From contig JADWOT020000004.1 of NCBI GenBank assembly GCA_036345935.2, positions 16,485,423 to 16,549,422 of the forward strand: DNA of 64,000 nt. Reading direction: 5' to 3'. This document shows, piece after piece, positions 48,601 through 61,027 of the stretch (positions within the stretch are counted from its first letter, which is position 1; the number at the start of each line of letters is the position of its first letter). Source of the DNA: Taenia hydatigena. Its lineage: Eukaryota > Platyhelminthes > Cestoda > Cyclophyllidea > Taeniidae. Made by a program: the position numbers and the translations under genes. Below the pieces are notes generated by a model. The model searched no databases and had not been told where the DNA came from. It was given only the letters and a program-made list of their open reading frames with translations.

Positions 48601-51600
48601 AGTGGAGAGACGCTGGCGGGCGCAGTGAAAGGCGTCCATCAGCCCCGCATCCACCGCCGCCTCGTCCCCACCTTCGCCTGGCCGTGTGCGTTCTGTCAAA
48701 AAGTGAAAGGAGCCTGAGCCCGAAGCAAATTTGAGTGGCTTCGATTCGTCCATGAAGTTAGAGATTTCCTGCATGGTGGATGAAAAAAAGGAAGAAGGTT
48801 ATTCCTCGCTTTCAATGCCGATCCAAGCTTGTAAGGGACGAGTACACTTACTGTATAGAAGGCCATAATGTCCTCGGCCGTCCAGAAGAGTGGCGACCCA
48901 GCCAACACCTCGATGGAACAGCGGTCGGAGGGATCAGGGTTCAAGGCCTCCTGGATGAGCTGTTTTGCCAGGCAACCTTATAGGGGTAAAGCCAGTTGCA
49001 TATAGTTTAGGCTACTCATCTACAGCATCCACTTGCTCTATGAAAAACAAATCAACAGAACCATTTGATTGCTATCAAAAATATCCAGTAGTAGTTGCAA
49101 GCCTTCCAACAAGTCAGGGTTTTATAAGCCACTTGCTTTCATGAAGAAAGGAATAGTTGTTTTCAACTTTTTCACCACCATAATATCCGAGTTCAAGTCT
49201 AATCAAAGGTCGTTCCCACTGGAACACCGATTCAGAAAGGCAAGAGAGAGGACATAAATAAAGAGGGTGATTCCTTCCCCCGCCCTCCATCGTAGTTCCC
49301 ACAGAGAACAGACTAGGAGAGGGCGAAGTATACGAACAAACACCTACTTCGCATCTTATCCGGTTTCTCCTCATTCGTCTCATTGGCCACCTCTACCACC
49401 ACGCGGATGCAGTTGTCGAGATCATTCAGTCGTGGCACTTGCAGATCGTTGATGGCCTTTTGCATGCTTTGTAGACTCGCCAGCGAGGTGTAGACGTCGC
49501 GCAGACGTCTTGGTCTTGCTGGTGCTGCTCCTTTAGTCTCCAGCACAGAAACTGCCTCCAGAGGAGGGAAAAAGGGGTGACCGCCAAGGGAGAGAATGAA
49601 GTAAGCCACAAGACCGAACGCGAATACGTCCACTGACTGGGTCTAGAAGTGACGGAAGAGAGGGTGTAGGCCGATCTTCAGGTGGTGTAGTTGCATGGGA
49701 AAGGAGTCAATTAAGCTGCGCATTGTAACGGAAAGGACAATGAAGACATCAATCACCGAGGATCCTCTTAATTCAGCATGATGAACTCAATAATGTCTTC
49801 TTACCAAGGCTTCATTAGATGAGGCACACATCTCTGGAGCCATCCAACCAAGACTGCCGAATGTGAAGGCTCCGACCGTCGGCCCTCCACCGTCTTCAGT
49901 GGTGGTGGTAGTGGCGGGCGCCTCAATACAGACAGTGTTGGTAAAAAACCCATTCTCTAGAGGCAGTGAAAGCCCGAAGTCGCCAAGGACCAGGCGATTA
50001 ACAGCTGCTGCAGTGGTGGTGGAGGGAGGAGTGGGAGGAGAAGAGGGAATGGCTTCCAGGATGAAGATGTTGCTGGGCTTGATGTCGCGGTGAACTAGTA
50101 GAGAGAAGGTATGAGCAATGAAAAATGGCATTCATTGACAGTGCTCTATAAAGTGTACCGTCTAGACGGTCTTGTTGCCTACTCACACTCCGGATGAAGT
50201 GCAGCCTGATTTCACGAGACGGCTATGGGAGCCTTTAAAACTCTTTTGTCACAAGTCAGATCTTTTTGCCTTAATTTAGTCTTTTCATTTGCACTATATA
50301 TAACTACCTATCAATGGTAAGGAAAGGTATCCAGTGTCATGCGTGTAGTGACCTCTATTTGTGGAGGGGCATCCAGAGCTTCCTTCCTTTCTTTTGGTTC
50401 TGGTTTTCAAGATAAACGCTACTTCTGTTACTCAAACCAGTGCTTCGCTACTATAGTGCATTGTACACTTGATTCGATCACACGACCCCTCTTCAGAGTT
50501 GACCATTTCAACTGATCTGATGATAGGATTTTCAAAGGCCGAAACCATAAGGTCAAGGCGAACCATAACGGGAGGGACAGGTTGGATGATTACAGAGAAG
50601 CCTATCACGACTTCGAAAATGGAAAAATAGGACTGCCAAAATGACAAAACTTTGGTGACAATAATGGGTCGCTCTTACTAGACAGGGGATGAATTGCCAA
50701 GGCAGGCTAAGCGAGAATAGAGAGAAACAGGCACTCTCTATCACGACCTCAAAGTACACAACAAAGCCAACTGAAGGGTGGTGTTGTTCTTGAGAAAGCA
50801 GTGAAGCGGATCATCACTCCATGTTTAAACAACTCAATTACAGCGCCCATTGTGAAAAAAGGCTCAAAGTAACAATTTTCACCACAGCATGTTTCTGCCA
50901 GCACCTTCTACTGCAACAAGTAATTCAGTTTAGAAACTTCGGTGTCAGAGGTGGATTTGAGTGCTTTGCTAAGAGCAGTGCGTGCCTTAGAGGTAGCGTA
51001 AACGTCTTATAGCGTGTTCAGAAGTAGACGGAAAAAGATTTGAAGCCATACCAACTTATTAGAGGGTGAGGAAATCAACTAACCAGGCAACAGGAGTAAT
51101 GCCTGGATCACCTGACTATGCATTCAATTAACTGCTTTAGTGAAGGTTTATAACCTTTGAAGAGAACCAGCGCTCAATAAGGTAGCAGCTACGTCCCTAC
51201 CAGTCGAGCGTACCATCCGTCTATGCTTCAGGCTGCCTGCAAATCTACATGCTTTTCATGATGGAATCCATTCTCAAAGAAGGCCACAAATTAAAGCTAG
51301 CCTAATCTTGGATTCTTAAGCATTCTTTATACAAAGATTAATCAAAAGCAGGAAAAGAAAGGCAGGGAAACAACTACCTACCAATTGACTTGGAGTGCAG
51401 AAAGACCACTGCGTTGAGGAGCTGATGAACACACTCCACCGGCGAGAGACCGAATCGGCTCAATGGATTCCTCGTCTCGGACAAAGAAGCACCTTCCTCG
51501 GTATCCAGGGCCTCCAGCAGGCTGGTCACGCAACGTTGCAGAACGAGGTAGTGAAAATTCGGTGAACTGCCCTGAAGGCATAAATCAAGGCGAAAAATTA

Positions 51601-54600
51601 CGAGAGGGTGAGTTGAGAGGTGACTTAGCAGAATGTTACATGCCAGGGTATTTTGACCGTTCCACTTAGCTTAATAGTTAAAAACTAAACGTCGAGAAAT
51701 ACGTCATGCATACGCAACTCGGCCTCACCGACGGCACACGATTGTGACCATGACGTCCCTGCTGCCAGTCTCACAGTCTTTCATAGTTCACTTCCAGAAT
51801 CATACCCTTAATGGTTCCCTTAGAGGATAACAGCTCAGATGCTACGTAGTCTGACTGTGAGTAGAGACCCTCATTTGTGAGAGCACGTAAATGAGGCAGC
51901 CTTACCGTCCAAAAGCACCGAATGAGGTGTTCGTGGTGGTGGTTCATGAGGATGCGGTGCTCGCGCAGCCAACTCTTTTCCAACTCAACACAACGCAGAA
52001 TCCGCTTCACTGCCACTGGCTGCGTTCCATAAGTCCCTCTAAAACATTACAATTGGTTATTACTTTCTACCTTATAGAGGTAAAAGGACACCGTTGGGAG
52101 TTAAGTAGTGACTAATAATGCCTACAAAGTAGGCATCACGAGTAAGATATATTTAAAAAATAGGTATTATGATTAGAGGAGAGAACACTTACTCAAAGAC
52201 AATGGTTCCATTGGCACCATAGCCAAGAACGCTTCGAAGGTTGAACCGTACGACCTCAGGATTGGTGCGCTGGCCTTGAGTGGTGCCACCGGAGACTACG
52301 GGATGTCCTGCCCAGCCTTCTCGATCCGCGCAGTCGAAGGAGGGATGCAGCAGCGGCGATGCATGGTCCCATGGAGTCTGAGTGCCATGCACAAGAGAAG
52401 ATTACGCACACATGAGGAGTGTATCTACGTCCCAAAGATGCTGGAGATGCAGCGCCAAATGTAAGAATCGCATGAAACGCACTTGATTTGTGATCCCACT
52501 TGCGACACAGCAATCTCCATCGCTAATTCTACTACTCATTTTATAGAGGGCACAACCCAAGTGAGCCTAAACGGATGGATCCTCAAATAGTCGTTTTATC
52601 TTCCAAGGCCAGCATAGCTGCAGCAGTAATGTTTCAGTCCTTCCACACTTATGTGCCGCATCATATGAGGCGCTTTAGACACTAAATAGATGGAAGGGTT
52701 GAAAAAACCAATTTACAAAAGGATTTCGCTCGTGGCATTATGCTATGAAAGACTAAATGCATGAGACAAAGGCAAGCGTACGACACCGATCATAATGCGT
52801 GTGCACACGTTCACCTCCTTGACCTCAGGTTCCACTGTGAGGCATCTCAAAACACTGAGCCCACCTGCAAACCAAATCGTTTCCTACAACAACGCCGTTC
52901 GCTTGGCTAATGACGTGACATGCAGGGCAAGCCGTTGACAGCCACATGATGGTGTGAGGCTGTAAAGCACGTCGTTTTTTCCACATTCACTCTGCACAAT
53001 GGCGTTGGCAAGCCATTCACGCTTATAGCCTCCGACACGCTATTCCATCTCACCTGGTAGTGCAAGTAGCGACGCGCACGGTTTCGCATTCGTAGGCCAA
53101 AGATGAGAGTCACGGAGACGATGAGCACGATGACGGTGGAGAAGGTCCACAGCACAGTCTTCACCTCCCTCGGAAGGCCTGCCGTTGTGGGGATGTCAGA
53201 GACCTGCATGGGGAGAAGTGGACGACCAGAGCTGAAAAGGGTAAATGGCAGTAAAAGTGACATTCAAGTGTGAGTTGATTCAGCAATACAGTGCATGAAG
53301 TTCAAGACAATGACGTTGTCTTGTCCCTTCCTCCTCCTCCTCCTCCTCACCTCGTCATGGGAATGTGAATGGTTGGGTCTATCAAGTCCTCAAAATCGCC
53401 TTCCATGGGCATGAGCAACAACTCGTCCAAATAAGTCTCTAAACTGAAGGTCATAGTAACGAGGTCCAAATGAATTCCGTCGTAGCCTTCTAAGGGCTGG
53501 AAGTGACAGGACTCGCACAAGGCGTGAAATGAGACGAACTTTCAATGTGCAGACTAGGTTTCACCAACGAATTCCTGCATCATCATTCTCACCATCCACC
53601 CTGCAATGAAACGTGAACAGGGACAACGCAGTAACTTCGTGCAGTGGTTTGTAGTATAGTCTGTCGAACTTGTCGAGTGGATACCTCGTGAGGCACTGCT
53701 GAGCGTAAGTCTGTCTGCACGCCAGTCCCTTCCATGCTTTATACCACCTCCCCTTTACTCCCCATCTTCACATCACCAACTACGCTGAACTCGCTTCCAA
53801 ATGTGCAGAACTTCCTCATCCAGTGCGTAGTGTGGCACTTGGAGAATGTGCGGTGGTGAGTCGTACCGCTCAGAAGGTTTAAATAACCTATCTCGGGTGA
53901 TGAACTATCACATGGTGGGTGTTGCGTCGCGTTCGAGAGGGTCCTCTGGTATTGGGGCTATTTGTGCCTCAAAAGAAGTTTTATGCACCTCAAGGCACAA
54001 AAATCCATAATAACTTGGGCATATACTGCTCAACATCGGTAACAAGGATTAAGATCCTAACTGCCTTTGAAAGCGGGAGCCGAAAGAACAGGGTTGATAT
54101 CAAAAAAGAAGCTGACAAGGGATCGGAGATACACACCTGTGTGATTGGTCGGTCAATTGATAGAGGTGATAGACCGGGTAGGACGGCGGTGACCAGATGG
54201 GGTTAACCTGTGGCGATTCGGGGGAGAGGTAGTAAAGCCCGATAAGGCTTTTGGGCCAAAACTCCCCAGGTACTGCCTTCGGCATCACCAGACGACTAAG
54301 ATCGAAGACGGTACCGGCGGTCTGCCTGCTCTCGTAGGCTAGTCGCAGGTGCTCTGCCACTCGGTGTACGTGACGCGGTTTTAGTGCAACCTCAGCTAGC
54401 GTGTGAATGGCGTAAAGAGGTGGCGAGCCCGTTTCGCCCACGTACAGTGCTGGCCTGAAAATGGGAGAAGTCCATGAGATGCTTATGTTGATATCTTATG
54501 CTTGATTTTCGCCTAATACATTTAAGTTAGGGAATGAGACCATGCAAATGTATGATTTCAATCCTATTCAGCGGAGCATTGCCTCTGCAATGGCTAAGAG

Positions 54601-57431
54601 CGCCAGACTCACACAAATTTATTTGCCTGACCAAGCTTCTCCTCCCACAAAGCCGATTGGGTCGGGTAATGCGGCAATGCGTAGGAATGATTGAGAGCAA
54701 GTGCGTAGGTTGTGAAGACGATGCGTCGCAGTCGGTGCGACTGCTCCGCACATTGAGCATCACGCTGTAATTTCACGGGCAGGAACCGGTCTGCTGTCGA
54801 TTGAGCTGCGTAGTCCCGCTTCTCTGTCTCCCCGACCATATCGTGCAGCGGAAATGAGGGTGGTGCCTCCACGGAGAAAAGGTCCACAACCGGTGCGGAG
54901 AGTGGCAAGTGCCAGAGAACTAAACAGGAGGGAATGCAAATAAGTCCCAGGCATTTGGCAATCGCGTCCTTACCCACTCCCGTCTAGGTGGCCCGAACTA
55001 CGTTCAGATATACCTTAACAAAGCTGGTAATCGCTCTAAGCCCAAGGTCAATTCACCACGATGAATACGCATGACTGAGGTGACCAAGTGACCTAGACAC
55101 AATCAGTTTGCAGCAGCCTCCACCAGTCAACAATAAGTCTTTCGCCCGTAGGTTATGTCGATTTGCCGACGCACTAATGGGAGCATCTATCTCGAAGTCT
55201 TTACTCGCTTATCTTACTTATAAGCATGATGGGATTCAGGCAACTCTAGGTAGCTACACGAACCCTGTAGGAAGCGGCATTTATCTTAATAAGAAGGCTA
55301 TTTACCATAGTATTCTGCGTCGACCAAAAAGCAATTGATCCTATTAGCTTAAAAAAGCATAGACCGTTCTGCCACCAATTTTCACCACCCGCATTTTATT
55401 TGCAAATCCGACCACTGATTAAAAGCTACAGCATGCGATATACCTCAGACTAGGAACAACTCACGTCTATTTTGCTGTCCTAATCACTATCAGCCAGTAT
55501 GCGACGCAATTAGCTGTCACAAAGTAATGAAGAACGCATGTCACGACGATGAGCACTTCCATCGTCGCAAACCATCAATTAAGAAATAACCAGCAACATT
55601 TGATAACCTTACTGCTCAATAATTCACTCCCATGACCCCCTAAGAAAAAGTGCGTTTAATAAATTGGATTTGGGGTTGCGCTTCCAAGATCCGGATGAAA
55701 ACCTAACAAGCCGGAGCTCCGACACAATGAAAGATTAAATAGTCGGCTTTGATAGTTTCGGGTTACACGGATATGCACTCCATGCATTTACCACCGGCGG
55801 CAGAGGTGTGCAATATGCATTCAAATTCAGTTTGTGACAACCAGCTGGACCTGATCACAATGGTTGCGTTTGAAGCAACGAAAGAGACGGACGATGTCCT
55901 TCATCGGATGATACTTAAATTCTTTGGTTTTATGGGAAGCAGTGGTCCAATTCGTAATTTCAGCAGTAAAGTCTTCAGTGTCAAAGTGGGCCAAAAAAAT
56001 ACCTTAGTTGTGGCTGACAGTTCCCTTCCGTAAGAAAAAATATATTAGCTGACTGTAAAACAAAGTAGACGTAAGATATTCTTAATCCAAGAATAGTCAC
56101 GTTTGGCTTTTTAGCGATGGTTGAATTCGTCAAAAAAAAGGGAACCGTACAAAAAGCAAATGAAAATTAGGCACTACAGTGAGCAAAAAAAGTGATGCTG
56201 CCGCGATGAGATATTTGAGAGCGAGATCACATGATGCAAAATACAGAAAGTAGGTAGCTAATAGATTGAAAACCGTCTACAAAAAGGCAGGAAAAGGTGG
56301 GCAAAATAAGGATTTGAACTGTCCAAAAGAACTAGAAAGAAACCAGTATCAGACGCTTGTAGTGGAGTAGAAAATTGTAATTGGAAAGTGTTATTCATCT
56401 CTAAAGGGAACTCCGTCTAACAAAATTCCATATTCTAATATCGAAATGGTTATGGAATCAAAACCAGCTGATGGGAGGACTGAAACAGAAACAATTACCT
56501 AAACCAGAGTCTCGCATTCTCGAATGTTTTGGGCATTTCGAAAATTGTTTTGGATTCAATTAAAAGCCAAACTCACATTTACACCTTGCATATGTTACAA
56601 TCGAGGGCTCAAGAGTAGCAACGTGCGTCAAGTCTAAAAATTATTTTAAAAAACGGGCAATAAATTGCATTATAGATGGGTCAACAAAGGACAAACAAAC
56701 AGGATATCAAGAGATACTTGATACTTGCAGATCCGGTTCCAGATGAGATGGTAAGGATTGATATGTCATATTGACCCTAAGATGAGTGAAATATTCAAAA
56801 TCAGTAACTCGCTCCGAAAGAGAAAACAACAATCTACACTGCAAGCGTCAAAAGAATTGGAGTCGACTCATTAAATAAAAATTAGTCACTTCTCTATTAA
56901 CGCAGCCGATGCTCATTAAAAAGGGGAGATCAAAACACAACGCACTTAGCAATCCCAGTAGCAAGATCCCAGAGCATCAAATGATACTCTGACATGCCCA
57001 AGTCAAGTATGCGTCGTGAAGGGACCTGATCATCGATATTTGACGAGTAGCATTGAGATGGAGAGAAGCAGCGGGCGCTTTTCAGAATTTCCCCTGTATC
57101 CAAGTCAAGCTGTAACCAGTGATCTGCCTTGTATCCAGTAGTGTATAGCGAATTGACTGAGTCTGGAGACCTTACAACCATTTCAAAAATCGAACTATTA
57201 ATTCGATAGAGGAGATCTCGAGATTGACCACCAGGATATTCGTACAAACGACCACCGTGTATCTCAGGTATAATTATGACACTGAAGGTCCGAGAAGCGA
57301 AGAATTTCAACCTACTCTCCAGAATATGTGCAGTCATTGACTAAACCTGAGTCGTAGATCCACCGAACAGCACCAGTGCATTTGTTAACTAGAGTAAATT
57401 TCCCATCAAGTGTAAATACAAGCAATGAGTC
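45614..57431 (-). CDS. ERN1: IRE1 ER-stress sensor kinase/endoribonuclease (5' end incomplete)
   Basis: Type I ER membrane protein of the unfolded protein response that splices XBP1-type mRNA. Luminal exons: 57431 down to about 57340 (LLVFTLDGKFTLVNKCTGAV), 56942 to about 57330 (HGGRLYEY, WLQLDLDTGEIL, YHLMLWDLATG), 54613-54919 (VLWHLPLSAPVV), 54137-54454 (PALYVGETGSPPLY). Then the juxtamembrane and transmembrane exons 53351-53496 and 53054-53231. Kinase: 52193-52377 (LGYGANGTIVFE), 51906-52038 (VAVKRIL), 51382-51571, 49805-50094 (HRDIKPSN, GDFGLSL, APE), 49348-49642, 48852-48976. KEN RNase: 48502-48768 and 45614-45928, split by a 2.57-kb intron; the catalytic Tyr, Arg, Asn and His of human Y892, R905, N906, H910 are all present (SYQDKS; RAIRNKRNH). 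Phases agree across all kinase and KEN exons. The signal-peptide exon and one luminal exon between 54920 and 56941 were not found. Confidence 0.92.
52763..53980 (-). repeat. IRE1 arm of the 1.2-kb inverted duplication
   Basis: This arm is the functional one: it sits between luminal and kinase exons in the right orientation and supplies the transmembrane exon (53054-53231) in phase with its neighbours. Its inverted partner is 42888-44126. The arms are separated by about 8.6 kb that holds the entire kinase and RNase half of the gene. Confidence 0.85.
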
Positions 57432-58642
57432 CTACAACGAATACAAAATAAGAAACAATAAAATCCCACCTCACCTCAGCAGATATTACACATAAAATTA
57501 AAGAAAACAACATAGTCAGCTTAGCAAAAAAGGAACCCATGTTCTCGAATTTGAGAGGTTGCGCTAGCCCATGTGTAAGTTCGCAGGCTAAATGTCGTCT
57601 CGTGCATTAAATAATGCATTTGCCGAACCGCTATCCATAACCAACGCTTAAAATAAATACATTATATTCATCCTTTAGTAGGTTTAGGTGTAAGTTTCTA
57701 ATAACAGTTATCTTGCCGTGCAACACCTTTGCATTCACAATGCAAAAATAACCATAATTTGTTGTTCTGACTAACCATAATGCCATAGAGACATTTCAAT
57801 CCAACAGTTTTTGGCAATCTCAAGATCAGCAACATACCGATTAGCAACCTAAGCACCGTTAAAAAAAGGCGTGCAACAACGCTTAGTGTAGGATGGTTTG
57901 GAGTGCATCTATTTTAGTATATATTACTTGAATGCAGTTCAGATCAAAAAATAGCCCACTAAATCAGAACCGAGAAAGAAGTGCCAAAACAAGAGTTTTG
58001 CGTTAGAGTAATTCTTTCTTGTGTAATTTTTTTATTTCTTTCGTAGCGTCTCGAGGATCTCTTGAAGGCAAATGAAGGCAGGATACTAGGGTAGAATATG
58101 TACATATTCGACAGCCAGGGGGAAATAAGCTGCTGGCAGCGCCCGGAGGTCAGCCTAGGCAGCTATGGCAATATAGCCACCACTGTGACCCAGACCAAAG
58201 CTGTAGTTTATACAAACAAAGCATTACACCTCTGTTGTTCTAAAAGCATTGTTTTGGCTAAACTTTCATACAATCTGTAACTTTATTAATTTCACGATCC
58301 CTGCTCAAAGCAACCTTATATTTTGCCTTAATTTGCTAAGAAAAAATAGCTTGAACTTTATTTAGGCTTTTTACTAATACTATAATTGAGAATGCTGCAA
58401 TAACTGTTTGCATTGGACCTAGCAAAATTGTGGCATCTTTTGCTGCAACTCTTTTGCTTTTTTAAATGCCTGCAAACGTAATATTTAAAAGAATTTTGCT
58501 GTTGCATAGTTTTTAGAACATAATTTGAACCATCAATCGCAGTTTTGTTTAAGCGCGCTACTCCCGAATTTATCGTCCTAGCTCTTAGTCGGCGGACTAG
58601 CTGAGATTTCCTTACTGCGCGTTTTAGGGATTATTTTAACCT
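57432..58642. other. Divergent promoter region of IRE1 and the hnRNP gene
   Basis: About 1.2 kb, AT-rich. It probably includes the missing first exon (signal peptide) of IRE1 on the minus strand and the promoter and 5' UTR of the plus-strand hnRNP gene. No exon could be proven; a plus-strand open frame at 58098-58280 has no supporting features. Confidence 0.5.
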
Positions 58643-60601
58643 ATGTCTCAGGAACGTACTCTTAATGAAGTTAAAGGTGTTGAGGGGACCACAAATGGAG
58701 AGGAAAATGGTATGCACAAGTCCTGTTCCTCGCCAATCTCCGAAAACTGCGAAGAACATAGGCCTGAGAATAACTACTCGGGGAGCCCACGCTCCAACAA
58801 AAAGATATTTGTTGGAGCGTTGGCGCAAGATACTACTGAGCGTACGCTGACCTCTATTTTTTACCGCAATTTTAGAGGATCTAATTGATTATTTTTCTAA
58901 GTTTGGGGAGATTGTGTCCTGTGCTGTAAAGGTCTATCGAGACACGGGGTGCTCTCGTGGCTTCGGATTCATCGTTTTTAAGAGCGATGAGTCTGTTAAA
59001 AAGGTCAGATTTTATCAGAAGTACTGAGTTATATATAGGTCTTGAGCATTCCCGAACACATTGTTAATGGGAAGAAAATTGACCCTAAACCGGCAAAGTG
59101 CCCGAAGGACGCCCAACGCAAAGTTTTCGTCGGTGGTCTGGATCCCGACGTCACTCCTAAAGAAATTGAAGAGTATTTTAGCAAATTTGGCAAGGTTGAG
59201 GCAGTCGAAACACCGTTCGATAACACTAGGATGAGGCGTAGGAGTTATGTTTTTGTTGTATTCTCCTCTGAATACGAGGCGAAGAGGGCTGCTTCTGTCG
59301 AGAAGCAGGAGATTAATGGGAAAAGTGTGAGTACTCGAACTTTTTCGCTGAGTACTTATTCTTCTTACCCTAAATATCTCTTTCAATTTTAAGTGTGATG
59401 TTCGTGTCGCTGTTCCACGAGAAGTTTCTTTCCGTCAGAGAGGTAAATTTTGCGTTTTGTTTTCGATTTTAATTCCCATTTCTCTGGAGTGATTCGCTTT
59501 TTTTAGCGATGGCGCAGGCAACACCGCAATTTTCTCTGGCTGATATTCAGCAGGCTATGCTGAATCTCTTCTATTACAACAGTCTTGGCCAGCAGCCGGC
59601 ACTGCAAAACCACTTCGCCTGGCCCCAAGCTGCGCATCACGCGACGAATAGGTCGCCTTTTCGCCCAAGTTATGATCAGCAGGCTGCCGAAAAGCTCTTT
59701 AATCAACCCACGATAAATAGATCCGATGCGTGGTATGAATCATCAGTGGCACGGCCACCACCGCCTTCTCAGGCCTCGGTGTCTACAGCTCCACCACCGA
59801 GAAATCCGCCATTGGCCGCGACACATCCCTACTTGACTTTTCCCTTCTCCTATCAATCTGCTGCTGCAGCTGCCGCAGCGGCGGCTGCGGCCACGTCGCA
59901 ACATTTCTATTATCAAGCCACTCCTGGATACTACTACCAGCCCGCTCCTCCTTCCGTCTCCCCTTCTGAGGCCCAAAACTCCGCTCCTGCGCCGAACGGG
60001 AGTGTCAATCAGGTGCCAAATCAGGCTACCGCTATGAACGACTTCATGGCTGCCATTGTCACCGCCAACCAAATGCCCTTTATTGCAGCGCCTACCGCTT
60101 CTGCCTACCCTACTACTCCGGCGGGAGACATGAGTATGTTCTTGTATCTTCCGAATGCAAATGTGTGTAAATAGTAGTGGTAATTTTTTTGGTTAATTGA
60201 TTGATTTAGGTTATGTATACCGCCAGCAGCAGCAACAGGTGCAACCGCAGACAATTAATCCCACCTTCTACCAAAGTGTGCCAACCGAGGGAATGTTTAG
60301 TGATCCCACCGCCGGTCTCTCTCGGTCTCACTTCTATGGAGGCGGTGTGCCTCCTCCTACCTCCTCCACTAGTGTCGCTGTTGCTGCCACCTCCTCTCCG
60401 CTGAAACCTCGTGGTTCCAAGTCGCATATCAATGGGGTGCACCAGGTTAGGGGCGCACAGAATGGTCATGGGGCAAAAGAGGGAGAGGGGGTAAGTGCGG
60501 GGTCTTCTGAACACCCAGTGCCGGTGACAACTAATGGGCCGTCGGGCTTAGCACCTTCTCTAGAGACACAGATGGCGAATTTGTCTGTGGCGGAAATATA
60601 G
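58643..60601 (+). CDS. hnRNP A/B-D (Squid-like) family RNA-binding protein
   Basis: Nuclear RNA-binding protein of the HNRNPAB/HNRNPD type, acting in splicing, mRNA stability and localisation. Six exons with consistent phases: 58643-58841, 58876-59003, 59039-59326, 59394-59442, 59507-60133, 60210-60601, giving 560 aa. RRM1: [14 protein letters not shown] (RNP2), [21 protein letters not shown] (RNP1). The linker [14 protein letters not shown] matches EHRLDGRVIDPKKA of HNRNPAB. RRM2: [35 protein letters not shown], then [13 protein letters not shown], the family's KCEIKVAQPKEV block. The C-terminal half is low-complexity: an Ala run, Tyr-rich [15 protein letters not shown], Gln repeats and Pro/Ser, much longer than in vertebrates. 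The second intron (59004-59038) is 35 nt and the first (58842-58875) is 34 nt; the first is needed to restore the [15 protein letters not shown] helix. Confidence 0.9.
58842..58875 (+). other. 34-nt mini-intron interrupting RRM1
   Basis: GTACGCTG...TTTTAG. Its removal joins DTTE to QDLIDYF in frame and is required to complete the first RRM; reading through runs into a stop codon. It shows the splicing machinery of this organism handles introns of about 34 nt. Confidence 0.85.
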
Positions 60602-61021
60602 GCATCTAATCACTCTTAAATCCCCTTCCCACTCCATTCCCTATGAGAGGCGGAAGAAAATCAGGGAATTATTTGGGCTTCTGTGCACCCTCCTCTCGCC
60701 CCACCCCGCCCTGATCCCCCACTGAAGAAACAAACAAGTGGAGCAACAATGGCTTTCCGTATGTCTGCTCCTACTTCCCCCTGTCCTCTGACTCCCTTTC
60801 ACCAGTGTGTTTTTGGGATTTATTAACGAAGTATCATATCTGTGTACAGCTGACCAAAGAGTGAAATGACGAATCTTAGGCGTCTTCTTATCTTCTCTTC
60901 TTCTTCCCTCTCATTGCCTCATCATGATCACTTGTCTCTAAGATCTTACTCATCTTCACTCATCGCCTCCATTGCTACTACTTTCTCTTCCTCTCCCCCA
61001 TATTTTGATATGCACGCACTC

Positions 61022-61027
61022 AATAAA
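61022..61027 (+). terminator. Candidate poly(A) signal of the hnRNP gene
   Basis: AATAAA about 420 nt after the stop codon on the coding strand, in a T/C-rich context. First good match downstream of the CDS. Confidence 0.4.

Noticed and set aside
58098..58280. 60-codon plus-strand frame as first exon of the hnRNP gene
   Set aside because: It ends in a stop, has no donor in frame, and the hnRNP ATG at 58643 already gives a complete protein.
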